Notes: a model not told the origin generated them from the sequence alone. 10,284 bases of DNA from an uncultured Clostridia bacterium (GCA_945877525.1 CAMDVP010000095.1:1-10284), one strand, 5' to 3'; numbered from the stretch's first letter, positions 1-6,506 are shown. A program made the numbers and translations.

Positions 1-9
1 CGGTTGCAA

Positions 10-46
10 AAAACAAAAAGTGGCGGGAGCAGCCCGCTTTCCGCCA
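10..46 (-). terminator. Intrinsic terminator of the GNAT-tdk operon
   Basis: On the minus strand, shortly after the tdk stop codon, GCGGG and CCCGC pair around the loop CTGCT (plus-strand arms 23-27 and 33-37). An alternative outer pairing of TGGCGG with CCGCCA uses 21-26 and 41-46. A T-rich tract with two T runs (plus-strand A runs between 8 and 19) follows. This is a standard rho-independent terminator placed where the minus-strand operon should end. Confidence 0.8.
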
Positions 47-56
47 TTCAAAAGGT

Positions 57-614
57 TTATTTCTCGCCCAGCTGGCCGTTGGCCCAGTGCTTGCGGCACA
101 GGGACACATACTGGCTGTTGCCCCCAAGAAGGATTTGGTCGCCCTCCTTGATGACCCGGCCGTCCATCACCCGGGCATTGCAGGTGGCTTTTTTGCCGCA
201 CCAGCAGATCGTCTTGACCTCCTCGATGGTATCGGCCCAGGCCATCAGCCACTGGCTGCCCTCAAAGAAATTGCCCTGGAAGTCCGTGCGCAGGCCGTAG
301 GCGATAACGGGGATGTTCAAATCATCCACAATATGCACCAGGTACTGCACCTGCTCCCTCGTCAGGAACTGCGCCTCATCCACAATCACGCAGTCGAAGC
401 CGGACAGGTCCATGCCCGGCACCTCCTCCATGAACACGCACTCGGTGGACAGCCCGCAGCGGGAAAGCACCGTACGCTCGCCGTCGCGGTTATCCAGCTT
501 CGGCTTGACCATCAGCACCCGCTGGCCGCGCTCCGCGTAATTGTACTGCACCATAATGGCGTTGGCGGTTTTGCTGGAGCCCATGGCCCCGTATCGGAAG
601 TAGAGCTTCGCCAT
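57..614 (-). CDS. tdk: Thymidine kinase
   Basis: This 185-residue protein phosphorylates thymidine to dTMP with ATP in the cytosolic nucleoside salvage pathway. It matches the type II thymidine kinase family in length and layout. There is an N-terminal P-loop (GAMGSSKT, about residues 9-16), a DEAQF motif whose Glu is the expected catalytic base, and a C-terminal zinc-binding lasso with CWC near residue 136 and CRKHW near the C-terminus. The frame is open further upstream, but the chosen ATG at 614 gives the family-typical start MAKLYFRYG and has AAAGGA about 10 nt upstream. The gene lies 28 nt downstream of the GNAT gene on the same strand, so the two are probably co-transcribed from the promoter near 1520. 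The P-loop has Ser where the Walker A consensus has its second Gly; I believe some Firmicutes homologs share this, but could not check. Confidence 0.95.
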   Translation of the reverse strand: MAKLYFRYGAMGSSKTANAIMVQYNYAERGQRVLMVKPKLDNRDGERTVLSRCGLSTECVFMEEVPGMDLSGFDCVIVDEAQFLTREQVQYLVHIVDDLNIPVIAYGLRTDFQGNFFEGSQWLMAWADTIEEVKTICWCGKKATCNARVMDGRVIKEGDQILLGGNSQYVSLCRKHWANGQLGEK

Positions 615-642
615 GAGGGGTTCATCCTTTCCGAAGGAATAT

Positions 643-1443
643 TTACAGATATAGTCCGGGGAACAGCATGTTGACCCCCGTGACCTCCGCATGGAAGGCG
701 GACACCAGGCGGCGCTGGGGCTGGCTGCGGTTCATGATGCGGGCAGTCACATGGGTTACGCCCTCGGCGGCCATGATGGCCATGCAGCGGTGCAAAAGCG
801 CCTTGCCCATGCCCTGGCGGCGGCTGGGCGGGGTGATGTAGATGGCAGCCAGCTCGCAGGAATCCCCCTCGCCAGCCATGATGACCTCGCCCACCAGCTC
901 GGTGTTTCGGTACAGCCCCAGGGCCATGAAGTGGGGCAGGGCGCGCAGCTGGTTCAGGTAATTCTGGTCGATATAGGTCACGTCGTTTTGCGCCAGGCGG
1001 CAGAGCAGAGCGGACTGCTCCTCGGGAGTATTGAGGGCGGTGGCCACCACCGCGCAGCTCATGGGGATGCGTCCATCCCCCGGAGGAATGGGCAGGCGGA
1101 GGATATCCTCGCTATCGGAGCAGTCAAAGCCGGCATGGAGGTAGAAGTCCTTCGTCATCGTGTCGGCAGGGGCGATATTGGTGTACACCCGGGCACGGAC
1201 GGTGGGGTTGCAGTCGCGCAGCTGGCGGGCGCGGGCAATCAGCGCGCCAAAGAGCATATACCGGGCGGCAGGCTGACAGTCCATCGTAAAGTAAAGATTG
1301 ATGGGACAGTCGGGATACAGATGGGGCTGGAACTGATAGATCACATAGCCCACGCCCATCTCGCTGCCCATTTCGTCGGTGATGATAAACACATCCTCCG
1401 GAGGGAGGTTATTGTACATCCCAAGGGGATGATTGACCTGCAT
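643..1443 (-). CDS. GNAT-family N-acetyltransferase with two GNAT-like halves
   Basis: The protein (266 residues from this start) belongs to the GNAT acetyl-CoA-dependent acyltransferases; its substrate cannot be told from sequence. The C-terminal half carries the acetyl-CoA pyrophosphate-binding motif A, IYITPPSRRQGMGKALL, which fits the R/Q-x-x-G-x-G/A signature. The N-terminal half ends in FYLHAGFDCSDSEDIL, which resembles the end of a second, degenerate GNAT domain (the usual 'FY...GF' segment) but lacks a clear motif A. A tandem GNAT with one active half is therefore likely. Two in-frame ATGs compete: 1452 has AGGA only 4 nt upstream, while 1443 has AAAGGA about 8 nt upstream and is preferred here. 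The gene is first in a two-gene operon with tdk, from which it is separated by 28 nt. No functional link to thymidine salvage is evident. Confidence 0.85.
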   Translation of the reverse strand: MQVNHPLGMYNNLPPEDVFIITDEMGSEMGVGYVIYQFQPHLYPDCPINLYFTMDCQPAARYMLFGALIARARQLRDCNPTVRARVYTNIAPADTMTKDFYLHAGFDCSDSEDILRLPIPPGDGRIPMSCAVVATALNTPEEQSALLCRLAQNDVTYIDQNYLNQLRALPHFMALGLYRNTELVGEVIMAGEGDSCELAAIYITPPSRRQGMGKALLHRCMAIMAAEGVTHVTARIMNRSQPQRRLVSAFHAEVTGVNMLFPGLYL

Positions 1444-1503
1444 GGCGTCCATCCTTTCCTTTATCCATCGCGGGGAAACGGCCGGAAAAGGTCGTCAAAG
1501 GAA

Positions 1504-1532
1504 ATTGTACCATCATCCGACATAAACCGCAA
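1504..1532 (-). promoter_or_regulatory. Sigma-A promoter for the GNAT-tdk operon
   Basis: Minus-strand hexamers TTGCGG (plus 1527-1532) and TACAAT (plus 1504-1509) are separated by exactly 17 nt. TGG directly before TACAAT makes an extended -10 element. Transcription would start near 1497 and leave a leader of about 50 nt before the acetyltransferase start. The 1453-1677 gap holds this promoter and the terminator of the previous gene, and nothing else that I recognise. Confidence 0.7.
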
Positions 1533-1630
1533 GAGGGCGAACCGTTTTCCGGCGAAAATGCCGGGTACTGCATCGCCGCTTTGCCATGCTATCCTTTCCA
1601 AAATACGGCAGATCATGCGCAGGGACAGAG

Positions 1631-1659
1631 AAAATCCGGGGAGCTCACAGCCCCCCGGA
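1631..1659 (-). terminator. Intrinsic terminator of the FMN-binding stalk gene
   Basis: Plus-strand arms TCCGGGGAGCT (1635-1645) and AGCCCCCCGGA (1649-1659) form an 11-bp stem with one wobble pair and a 3-nt loop. On the minus strand the stem is followed by TTTTCTC. It lies 18 nt after the stop codon at 1678. Confidence 0.85.
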
Positions 1660-1677
1660 CAGAACAACCAATCCAAA

Positions 1678-2880
1678 TCACTTCGCAGCGCAGGCCTGAT
1701 TGACAGCTTCCACCACAGCGGCGCTGGTGAAGGTTGCGCCGGACACACCGTCAATGCCTTCGCCCAGGGTGAGGGGCGCAGCCTTGCCGATGAACTGGCT
1801 GGTGAATTCTTCCTCCATGCAGCGCTGGCCGCGGCCGGGAGTTTCGCCGGAGGCATCCACCGTCAGAGAAGCAATCTTTCCCTCAGCATCCAGCACCACA
1901 GCGACCTGCACATCGCTGAGCAGGCCCTTCGCGGCGGCGGTCAGCTGCTCGGGTTCAGCCTTCTTGACAGCGGCTTCCGCGGCTGCCTGGGCAGCCTTCA
2001 GCTGTTCCGTCAAGTCGGCAGCTTCCTTGGCAGCCTTGTCGGCAGCGGCCTTGGCTTCCTCAAGCTGCTTCGTCAGGTCGGCCACGCTGGCCTCCAGGGC
2101 GGCGTCGTTCTCGGCAGCCTTCTTCGCAGCAGCCTCTGCGTCGGCCTTCACCTTTGCCAGCTGCTCCGTCAGGTCGGCCACAGTCGTTTCCAGGGCGGCA
2201 GCGTCCTCAGCAGCCTTCTTCGCAGCGGCTTCCGCGGCAGCCTTGGCTTCCTCAAGCTTGCCCGTCAGCTCCGTTACCTGGGCTTCCAGGGCAGCGGCGT
2301 CCTCCGCGGCCTTCTTTGCGGCGCCCTCAGCCTCGGCCTTGGCTTCTTCCAGCTGCTTCGTCAGGTCAGCTACGCCGGCTTCCAGGGCGGCAGCGTCCTC
2401 GGCAGCCTTCTTTGCAGCGGTCTCGGCATCAGCCTTGGCTTCCTCAAGCTGCTTCGTCAGGTCGGCCACGCTGGTTTCCAGGGCAGCCTTGGTCTCGGTC
2501 AGCGCCGTCACATCGGCCTCCGCCTGGTCCTTAGCCTGCTCGGCGGCCTCCAGGGCAGCCTTGGTATCCGCGCCGGCCTTTTCCAGATCAGCCACCTGGG
2601 TTTCAAGCTCCGCAGCCTTGGCAGTGGATTCCTCCAGGGAAAGCTGCGCTTCCTTCAGGGCGTTTTCCTGCTCGGTCAGCTGGGCCTGCAGGGCTTCCTT
2701 GTCGGCGGCAATGGTTTCCCATTCCGTGCGGCTGGCGGTCAGGTCCGCATTGAGCTGCGTGACCTGTGCGTTCAGGTTGCCGCGCTGCACAAACAGCACT
2801 ACAACCAGCACCACTGCCACCAGCAGACATACGCACATGATGATGACGGACTGCTTCTGGGGATTCTTTTTTTCAGACAT
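1678..2880 (-). CDS. Membrane-anchored coiled-coil stalk protein with C-terminal FMN-binding domain
   Basis: The 400-residue protein has three parts. Residues 11-32 are a single hydrophobic segment after a lysine-rich start, which predicts N-in and C-out topology. Residues from about 33 to 312 are an Ala/Glu/Lys-rich, almost proline-free helical region containing five 32-residue repeats (134-293). Residues 313-400 match the FMN_bind domain of RnfG/NqrC type: a GETPG segment, FIGK, and DGVSGATFTS. In that family FMN is joined through a phosphoester to the last Thr of SGATxT, here Thr385, by the flavin transferase ApbE. The role is thus probably one-electron transfer outside the membrane; the redox partner is unknown. 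The start at 2880 is supported by AAAGGAGG 8 nt upstream. The gene follows a second membrane coiled-coil gene on the same strand, 78 nt upstream, and no separate promoter was found between them. Confidence 0.88.
   Translation of the reverse strand: MSEKKNPQKQSVIIMCVCLLVAVVLVVVLFVQRGNLNAQVTQLNADLTASRTEWETIAADKEALQAQLTEQENALKEAQLSLEESTAKAAELETQVADLEKAGADTKAALEAAEQAKDQAEADVTALTETKAALETSVADLTKQLEEAKADAETAAKKAAEDAAALEAGVADLTKQLEEAKAEAEGAAKKAAEDAAALEAQVTELTGKLEEAKAAAEAAAKKAAEDAAALETTVADLTEQLAKVKADAEAAAKKAAENDAALEASVADLTKQLEEAKAAADKAAKEAADLTEQLKAAQAAAEAAVKKAEPEQLTAAAKGLLSDVQVAVVLDAEGKIASLTVDASGETPGRGQRCMEEEFTSQFIGKAAPLTLGEGIDGVSGATFTSAAVVEAVNQACAAK
2002..2481 (-). repeat. Five tandem 96-bp repeats encoding 32-residue coiled-coil units
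   Basis: The unit boundary (codons for Leu-Glu, then a variable residue) recurs at plus-strand positions 2089, 2185, 2281, 2377 and 2473, exactly 96 bp apart. The encoded unit is close to LExxVADLTKQLEEAKA followed by xAExAAKKAAEDAAA; the last copy diverges at its end. The copies stay similar at DNA level, for example in the recurring GCTTCGTCAGGTCGGC, so recent duplication or recombination is likely. Confidence 0.9.
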
Positions 2881-2910
2881 GATGGCTACCTCCTTTGATT
2901 TGTCGATGGG

Positions 2911-2942
2911 AAAAAACGATCATCACGCCAATGCGTGCCGAT
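2911..2942 (-). terminator. Terminator-like hairpin inside the two-gene coiled-coil operon
   Basis: Minus-strand CACGC-ATTG-GCGTG (plus 2924-2937) is extended by an ATC/GAT pairing across an internal loop, and T6 follows (plus 2911-2916). It sits between the stop of the upstream coiled-coil gene and the ribosome binding site of the FMN-binding gene. The stem is short and imperfect, so it may only partly reduce read-through. Confidence 0.4.
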
Positions 2943-2958
2943 ACCAATATCAAAATTG

Positions 2959-3408
2959 TCAGCGGACGGCCTGCAGTGCTTCCAGCGCAAGGGCAAGCTC
3001 CTGCTGCCGCGCAGACAGTTCATCCACCGCCTGCTGCAGGGCCGCACGCTGCGCCTCAGCCTCCTCCAGGGCCGCCTGGGAGGCGCTTCGCTGCTCCTCC
3101 AGGCGGGCGTTTTCCTCCCGCAGAGCCTTGCGACGGGCCCGCAGCGCAGCCTCCGCCTCTGCCGCTTCATCGGCCAGGGGCCGGGTTTCCTCCAACAGGA
3201 GGGCTGTCTCCGGCAGCGCCGCCTCCACCTGGGCGTATTCATAACGCTGCTTCGCCTCTCTCTGGCGGCTGGTTTCAAGGCTCAGGGTCAGGTCGTCCCG
3301 CTGAAAGCGAAGGGTATATTGCGAAGGGGCAAACCAGCACAGCACGGCGCAGGCTGCAAGCATCCCGGCGGCAAAGACAGCCTTGAACCACCCCGGCACC
3401 CGCGTCAT
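2959..3408 (-). CDS. Small membrane-anchored coiled-coil protein of unknown function
   Basis: I do not recognise a family. The 149-residue product has a hydrophobic segment at about residues 8-28, after a short basic start, and then a charged helical region to the end (about 38-149). This region is rich in Glu, Ala, Arg, Gln and Leu, with a heptad-like spacing typical of a coiled coil. After the membrane helix there is a single proline, within the remaining helix near residue 63. The start at 3408 is preferred because AAGGGGG lies about 8 nt upstream; the earlier in-frame ATG at 3426 has no such site. The product shares its build, a single anchor plus a coiled coil, with the next gene, the FMN-binding stalk protein. 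The two may therefore form a complex at the cell surface. The FtsL/DivIC-type build is superficially similar, but no specific signature was seen. Confidence 0.75.
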   Translation of the reverse strand: MTRVPGWFKAVFAAGMLAACAVLCWFAPSQYTLRFQRDDLTLSLETSRQREAKQRYEYAQVEAALPETALLLEETRPLADEAAEAEAALRARRKALREENARLEEQRSASQAALEEAEAQRAALQQAVDELSARQQELALALEALQAVR

Positions 3409-3446
3409 GCGGCTTTCCCCCTTCATTTCATTTCTATACTGTTCTC

Positions 3447-3455
3447 ATTGTAACA
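3447..3455 (-). promoter_or_regulatory. Probable extended -10 promoter for the coiled-coil/FMN operon
   Basis: The minus strand reads TGTTACAAT, an extended -10 (TGnTACAAT). No good -35 sits at 16-18 nt; a TTGACC is present but only 10 nt from the hexamer. Transcription would start about 30 nt upstream of the 3408 start codon. The element faces away from the Lrp promoter in the same 188-bp divergent spacer. Confidence 0.45.
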
Positions 3456-3525
3456 TATCTCCGGTCAAAAGAAAAGATTTTTTCCATGCAAAGAACTGGC
3501 AATATTCCCCTGATGGTGGCAGGAC

Positions 3526-3554
3526 TTGCGCGAACGGGGAAGCTGGTGTACAAT
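3526..3554 (+). promoter_or_regulatory. Sigma-A promoter for the Lrp-aminotransferase operon
   Basis: TTGCGC (3526-3531) and TACAAT (3549-3554) are separated by 17 nt. Transcription is expected to start near 3561, leaving a leader of about 36 nt that contains AGAGGAG before the TTG start codon at 3597. Confidence 0.75.
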
Positions 3555-3564
3555 GAGCATTGTA
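3549..3564. promoter_or_regulatory. Palindromic operator over the -10 box and start site
   Basis: TACAATGAGCATTGTA is a perfect 7-2-7 inverted repeat that covers the -10 hexamer and reaches past the expected transcription start. A dimeric regulator bound here would block RNA polymerase. The Lrp-family regulator encoded immediately downstream is the natural candidate, by negative autoregulation. This is inferred from position and symmetry only. Confidence 0.55.
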
Positions 3565-3596
3565 AAAGTATGCGACCATGAGAGGAGCGTGTCCCC

Positions 3597-4088
3597 TTGA
3601 CCAAGCTGGAAATGGATTTGCTTGACATCCTGCGGGAGGACTGCCGTCTGCCCCTGGAAAAGCTGGCGGTGATGACCGGCGCATCCACCGCGGAGGTGGC
3701 GGAGGCCATCGATCGGATGGAAAAGGAGCGCATCATCCTGCGCTACAGCCCCACCATCAACTGGGACAGAACCGACCGCGAGCGGGTGGAGGCCATGATC
3801 GAGGTGCGCGTAACCCCCCAGCGGGACATGGGCTTTGACGCGGTGGCCAAGCGCATCTACCGCTTTGAGGAGGTCAAGAGCGTCTATCTGATGAGCGGCA
3901 GCTATGACCTGCTGGTGCTGGTGGAGGCCCGCACCCTCAAGGAGCTGGCGCTGTTCGTGTCCGAAAAACTCTCGCCCCTGGAAATGGTGACCGGCACAGC
4001 CACCAGCTTCGTCCTCAAGCGGTACAAGGAGGAAGGCGTTATTTTCGAGGGGGAAAAGTCTGACAACCGGCTGGTGATCACCCCGTGA
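3597..4088 (+). CDS. Lrp/AsnC-family transcriptional regulator
   Basis: This 163-residue protein has the typical Lrp layout and length. A winged helix-turn-helix occupies about residues 3-50 (LLDILREDCRLPLEKLA, then a recognition helix near TAEVAEAIDRME). An effector-binding/oligomerisation domain of RAM type spans about 65-142 and includes GSYDLLVLVEARTLKEL and the closing TSFVLKRY. These proteins form dimers to octamers and often respond to amino acids. The start is the TTG at 3597, supported by AGAGGAG 9 nt upstream; the first ATG (codon 6, 3612) would cut into the first helix. The stop codon overlaps the GTG start of the aminotransferase by 4 bp, so the two are translationally coupled and the regulator probably controls that enzyme. 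B. subtilis has a comparable pair, YugG/YugH (linked to alanine transamination). Confidence 0.92.
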   Translation: MTKLEMDLLDILREDCRLPLEKLAVMTGASTAEVAEAIDRMEKERIILRYSPTINWDRTDRERVEAMIEVRVTPQRDMGFDAVAKRIYRFEEVKSVYLMSGSYDLLVLVEARTLKELALFVSEKLSPLEMVTGTATSFVLKRYKEEGVIFEGEKSDNRLVITP

Positions 4089-5272
4089 ACTACGACCGGT
4101 ATCTGAACCCCGACATCGCCGCTGTTCCCCCCAGCGGCATCCGGCGATTCTTCGACCTGGCGGCCAATATGCGCGACGCCATTTCCCTGGGCGTGGGCGA
4201 GCCGGATTTTATCACTCCCTACCATATCCGCAACGCCGCCATCAACAGCATTGTGGACGGCGAAACCCAGTATACCCCCAACCGGGGTCTGCTCTCCCTT
4301 CGCAAGGAGATCAGCTGGTATCTGGAGCATCGCTACCAGACTTCCTATGACCCGGAGAAGGAAATCCTTGTCACCGTGGGGGCCAGCGAATCCATCGACG
4401 TGGCGCTGCGGGCCATTGTGTCCCCGGGGGACGAGGTGCTGGTGCCCGAACCCAGCTATGTGAGCTACAGCCCCAGCGTGATTTTCGCCGGAGGCCGGCC
4501 CGTTGGCGTGGTGACCGGGCAGGACAATGGCTTCCGCCTGACCGCGGAGGCGGTGCGCGCGGCCATCACCCCCCGCACCAAGGCGCTGATTCTTCCCTAT
4601 CCCAACAACCCCACCGGCGGCGTGATGGAGCGGGCCGACCTGGAGCAGCTGGCCCAGGTGGTGCGGGAGACAGGCATCCTGGTCATCAGCGACGAGATTT
4701 ACTCCGAGCTGACCTACGGCGGGCTGACCCATGTGAGCTTCGCCGCCCTGCCCGGCATGCGGGACTATACCCTGACCATCAACGGCTTCAGCAAATCCTT
4801 TGCCATGACCGGCTGGCGGGTTGGCTACACCTGCGGCCCGGCGGAGCTGATCAGCGTCATGACCAAGATCCACCAGTACGGCATCCTCTGCGCGCCGCGC
4901 CAGGGCCAGGTGGCCGCGCTGGAGGCGCTGAAAACCGGCCGCGAACGGAACTATGAGGACGTGATTCGCATGCGCGAGAGCTACGACCGCCGACGCCGCC
5001 TGATGGTGGAGGGCTTCCGCGCCATGGGGCTGGACTGCTTCGAACCCCTGGGAGCGTTCTATGTATTCCCCTCCATTGCGAAAACCGGCCTCACCAGCGA
5101 GGAATTTTGCAAGCGCCTGCTGGAGGAGGAGCGGGTGGCCTGCGTGCCCGGCACAGCCTTCGGCCCCTGCGGTGAGGGACACATCCGCTGCAGCTACGCC
5201 ACAGCCCTGGACAAGCTCAACACCGCCCTTGAAAAAATGGCGCAGTTCCTTTCCCGCCTGCAGGCAGGATGA
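4085..5272 (+). CDS. PLP-dependent class I/II aminotransferase
   Basis: This 395-residue fold-type I aminotransferase moves an amino group between an amino acid and a 2-oxo acid in the cytosol. Visible active-site elements are YPNNPTGG (Asn175), SDEIYSELTY (Asp203 for the PLP pyridine nitrogen and Tyr206), the Schiff-base lysine Lys237 in SKSFAMTGWRVGY with Arg245, and Arg368 in HIRCSYA, the expected substrate-carboxylate arginine. The length is normal for AspC/AlaT-like enzymes. The substrate is not fixed by these motifs; pairing with an Lrp regulator suggests alanine, aspartate or branched-chain/aromatic amino acids. The start is a GTG that overlaps the regulator's stop codon, with no strong Shine-Dalgarno sequence, as expected for re-initiation by the terminating ribosome. 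Confidence 0.93.
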   Translation: MNYDRYLNPDIAAVPPSGIRRFFDLAANMRDAISLGVGEPDFITPYHIRNAAINSIVDGETQYTPNRGLLSLRKEISWYLEHRYQTSYDPEKEILVTVGASESIDVALRAIVSPGDEVLVPEPSYVSYSPSVIFAGGRPVGVVTGQDNGFRLTAEAVRAAITPRTKALILPYPNNPTGGVMERADLEQLAQVVRETGILVISDEIYSELTYGGLTHVSFAALPGMRDYTLTINGFSKSFAMTGWRVGYTCGPAELISVMTKIHQYGILCAPRQGQVAALEALKTGRERNYEDVIRMRESYDRRRRLMVEGFRAMGLDCFEPLGAFYVFPSIAKTGLTSEEFCKRLLEEERVACVPGTAFGPCGEGHIRCSYATALDKLNTALEKMAQFLSRLQAG

Positions 5273-5294
5273 AAATGGCGGGTTCAGCCGTTTT
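5272..5294 (+). terminator. Weak hairpin after the aminotransferase gene
   Basis: AAAATGGC (5272-5279) pairs with GCCGTTTT (5287-5294) around a 7-nt loop, with one T-G wobble. The right arm ends in four Ts, so it could act as a weak terminator or a 3' stabilising stem. It lies in the 42-nt gap before the CapA-like gene and probably allows read-through. Confidence 0.3.
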
Positions 5295-5314
5295 CTGTAC
5301 AACGGAGTTTACCG

Positions 5315-6484
5315 ATGAAACGGAGGCAGATCATGCGGAAATTGGCCTTGCTGCTCCTGGCGCTTATCCTGTGCCTGTCCTGCGCGCACGCAGAGGAGGA
5401 AGAAGAGATTTCCATGGAGGAGATTCTCTCCGGCGCGGCCCCGGAGGCGGTGCAAAGCACCATCACGGGGCTGGAAACCGAAGAGGATACTTCCGCGCCC
5501 GCCGCCGAATCCATCTATGAAAGCGACGGCTCGGTGCTTATTACCATTTCCGCCGTGGGCGATTTTACCGTGGGCGGAGACAGCCGCAAGAGCACAAGCA
5601 TCTTTGACGATGAGCTGAAGCGCCAGGGCGGGGACATCCACTTCACCATGCGGAACACCCGGGACATCTTCCTTGCCGACGACCTGACCATCGTCAATTT
5701 TGAGGGCACCCTGACGGATTCCACCTATATCCCCGCCAATAAAAAGGAAAACCAGTTCCTTTTCTCCGCGCCTCCCTCCTACGCGGCCATGCTGTCGGAA
5801 AACGGCGTGGAGGCCGCCGCCCTGGAAAACAACCATATCATGGACCACGGCGAGGAAGCCTTTGAGGATACCAAGCGCGCCCTGAGCGACGCGGGGGTGG
5901 TGTATTCCACCTCCACCGAAATCGGCGTGATGGAAATCAAGGGCGTGCAGGTTGCCATGCTCAGCTACCTGTGCATCGACCGCTATGCCCAGCTGTGGGA
6001 CGTTGTGCCCAGGGACATCGCCGCAGCCAAGGAGCAGTATCCCATTGTGATTGTCAGCTTCCACTGGGGCAATGAAACCTATTACCAGCCCACGGACAAT
6101 CAGGTGAAAATGGGCCGCCTGGCTGTGGACGCCGGGGCCGACCTGGTGCTGGGCCACCACAGCCACCGCATTCAGCCCATTGAGTGCTACAAGGGCGTGT
6201 ATATCTGCTATTCCCTTGGCAACTTCTGCTTTGCGGGCAACAGCAAGCCCAGCGACATGAGCAGCTTCATTTTCCAGACGAGGTTCCGCCTGCGCGACGG
6301 CCAGGTGTCCAACGACGGCTTCCGCATCATCCCCATCCGCATTTCCAGCCGCACCGACCGGAACGACTTCATCCCCACCGTGCTGGAGAAGGACACCGCC
6401 ATTGACAGCGTGCTGAGCACCCTGAAGGAAAACGGCCGCAAGCTGCAGTATGCGGTGGAGGAATATCCCCTGGAGTGGAAGTAA
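5315..6484 (+). CDS. Secreted CapA-family (PGA_cap) metallophosphatase-fold protein
   Basis: This 389-residue protein has a Sec signal peptide (basic start, a leucine-rich core, likely cleavage after AHA at residue 26). A very acidic linker of about 45 residues follows, then a PGA_cap domain at roughly 74-325. The family's motifs appear in order: AVGDFTVGGD (80-89), NFEGTLT (128-134), NNHIMDHG (172-179), SFHWGNE (248-254), GHHSHRIQPIE (280-290) and SLGNFCFAG (300-308). The His, Asp and Asn residues match the calcineurin-like metal-binding pattern. Named CapA/PgsA proteins act in poly-gamma-glutamate synthesis, but most relatives outside cap operons have no proven function, and no capB/capC partner is here. 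No lipobox fits the cysteines. An alternative start at 5333 has GGAGG 6 nt upstream and still gives a full signal peptide; the 5315 ATG has GGAG 7 nt upstream. Confidence 0.88.
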   Translation: MKRRQIMRKLALLLLALILCLSCAHAEEEEEISMEEILSGAAPEAVQSTITGLETEEDTSAPAAESIYESDGSVLITISAVGDFTVGGDSRKSTSIFDDELKRQGGDIHFTMRNTRDIFLADDLTIVNFEGTLTDSTYIPANKKENQFLFSAPPSYAAMLSENGVEAAALENNHIMDHGEEAFEDTKRALSDAGVVYSTSTEIGVMEIKGVQVAMLSYLCIDRYAQLWDVVPRDIAAAKEQYPIVIVSFHWGNETYYQPTDNQVKMGRLAVDAGADLVLGHHSHRIQPIECYKGVYICYSLGNFCFAGNSKPSDMSSFIFQTRFRLRDGQVSNDGFRIIPIRISSRTDRNDFIPTVLEKDTAIDSVLSTLKENGRKLQYAVEEYPLEWK

Positions 6485-6506
6485 ATGCGCAAAGGAGGAA
6501 GGCCCC

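Noticed and set aside
2002..2481. CRISPR-like array
   Set aside because: The 96-bp periodic repeats are contiguous, in frame and coding for a coiled coil, with no spacer/repeat alternation.
691..2898. 735-codon plus-strand open frame
   Set aside because: It lies antisense to the GNAT and FMN-binding genes, which have clear domains and ribosome binding sites. Its low-complexity product mirrors the repeats. It is a high-GC shadow.
1700..3244. 514-codon plus-strand Ser/Ala-rich open frame
   Set aside because: Its sequence is the reverse reading of the Ala/Glu/Lys repeats; it has no ribosome binding site and no known domain.
3902..5302. 466-codon minus-strand open frame
   Set aside because: It is antisense to the aminotransferase, rich in His/Gly/Gln as typical shadows are, and shows no motif.
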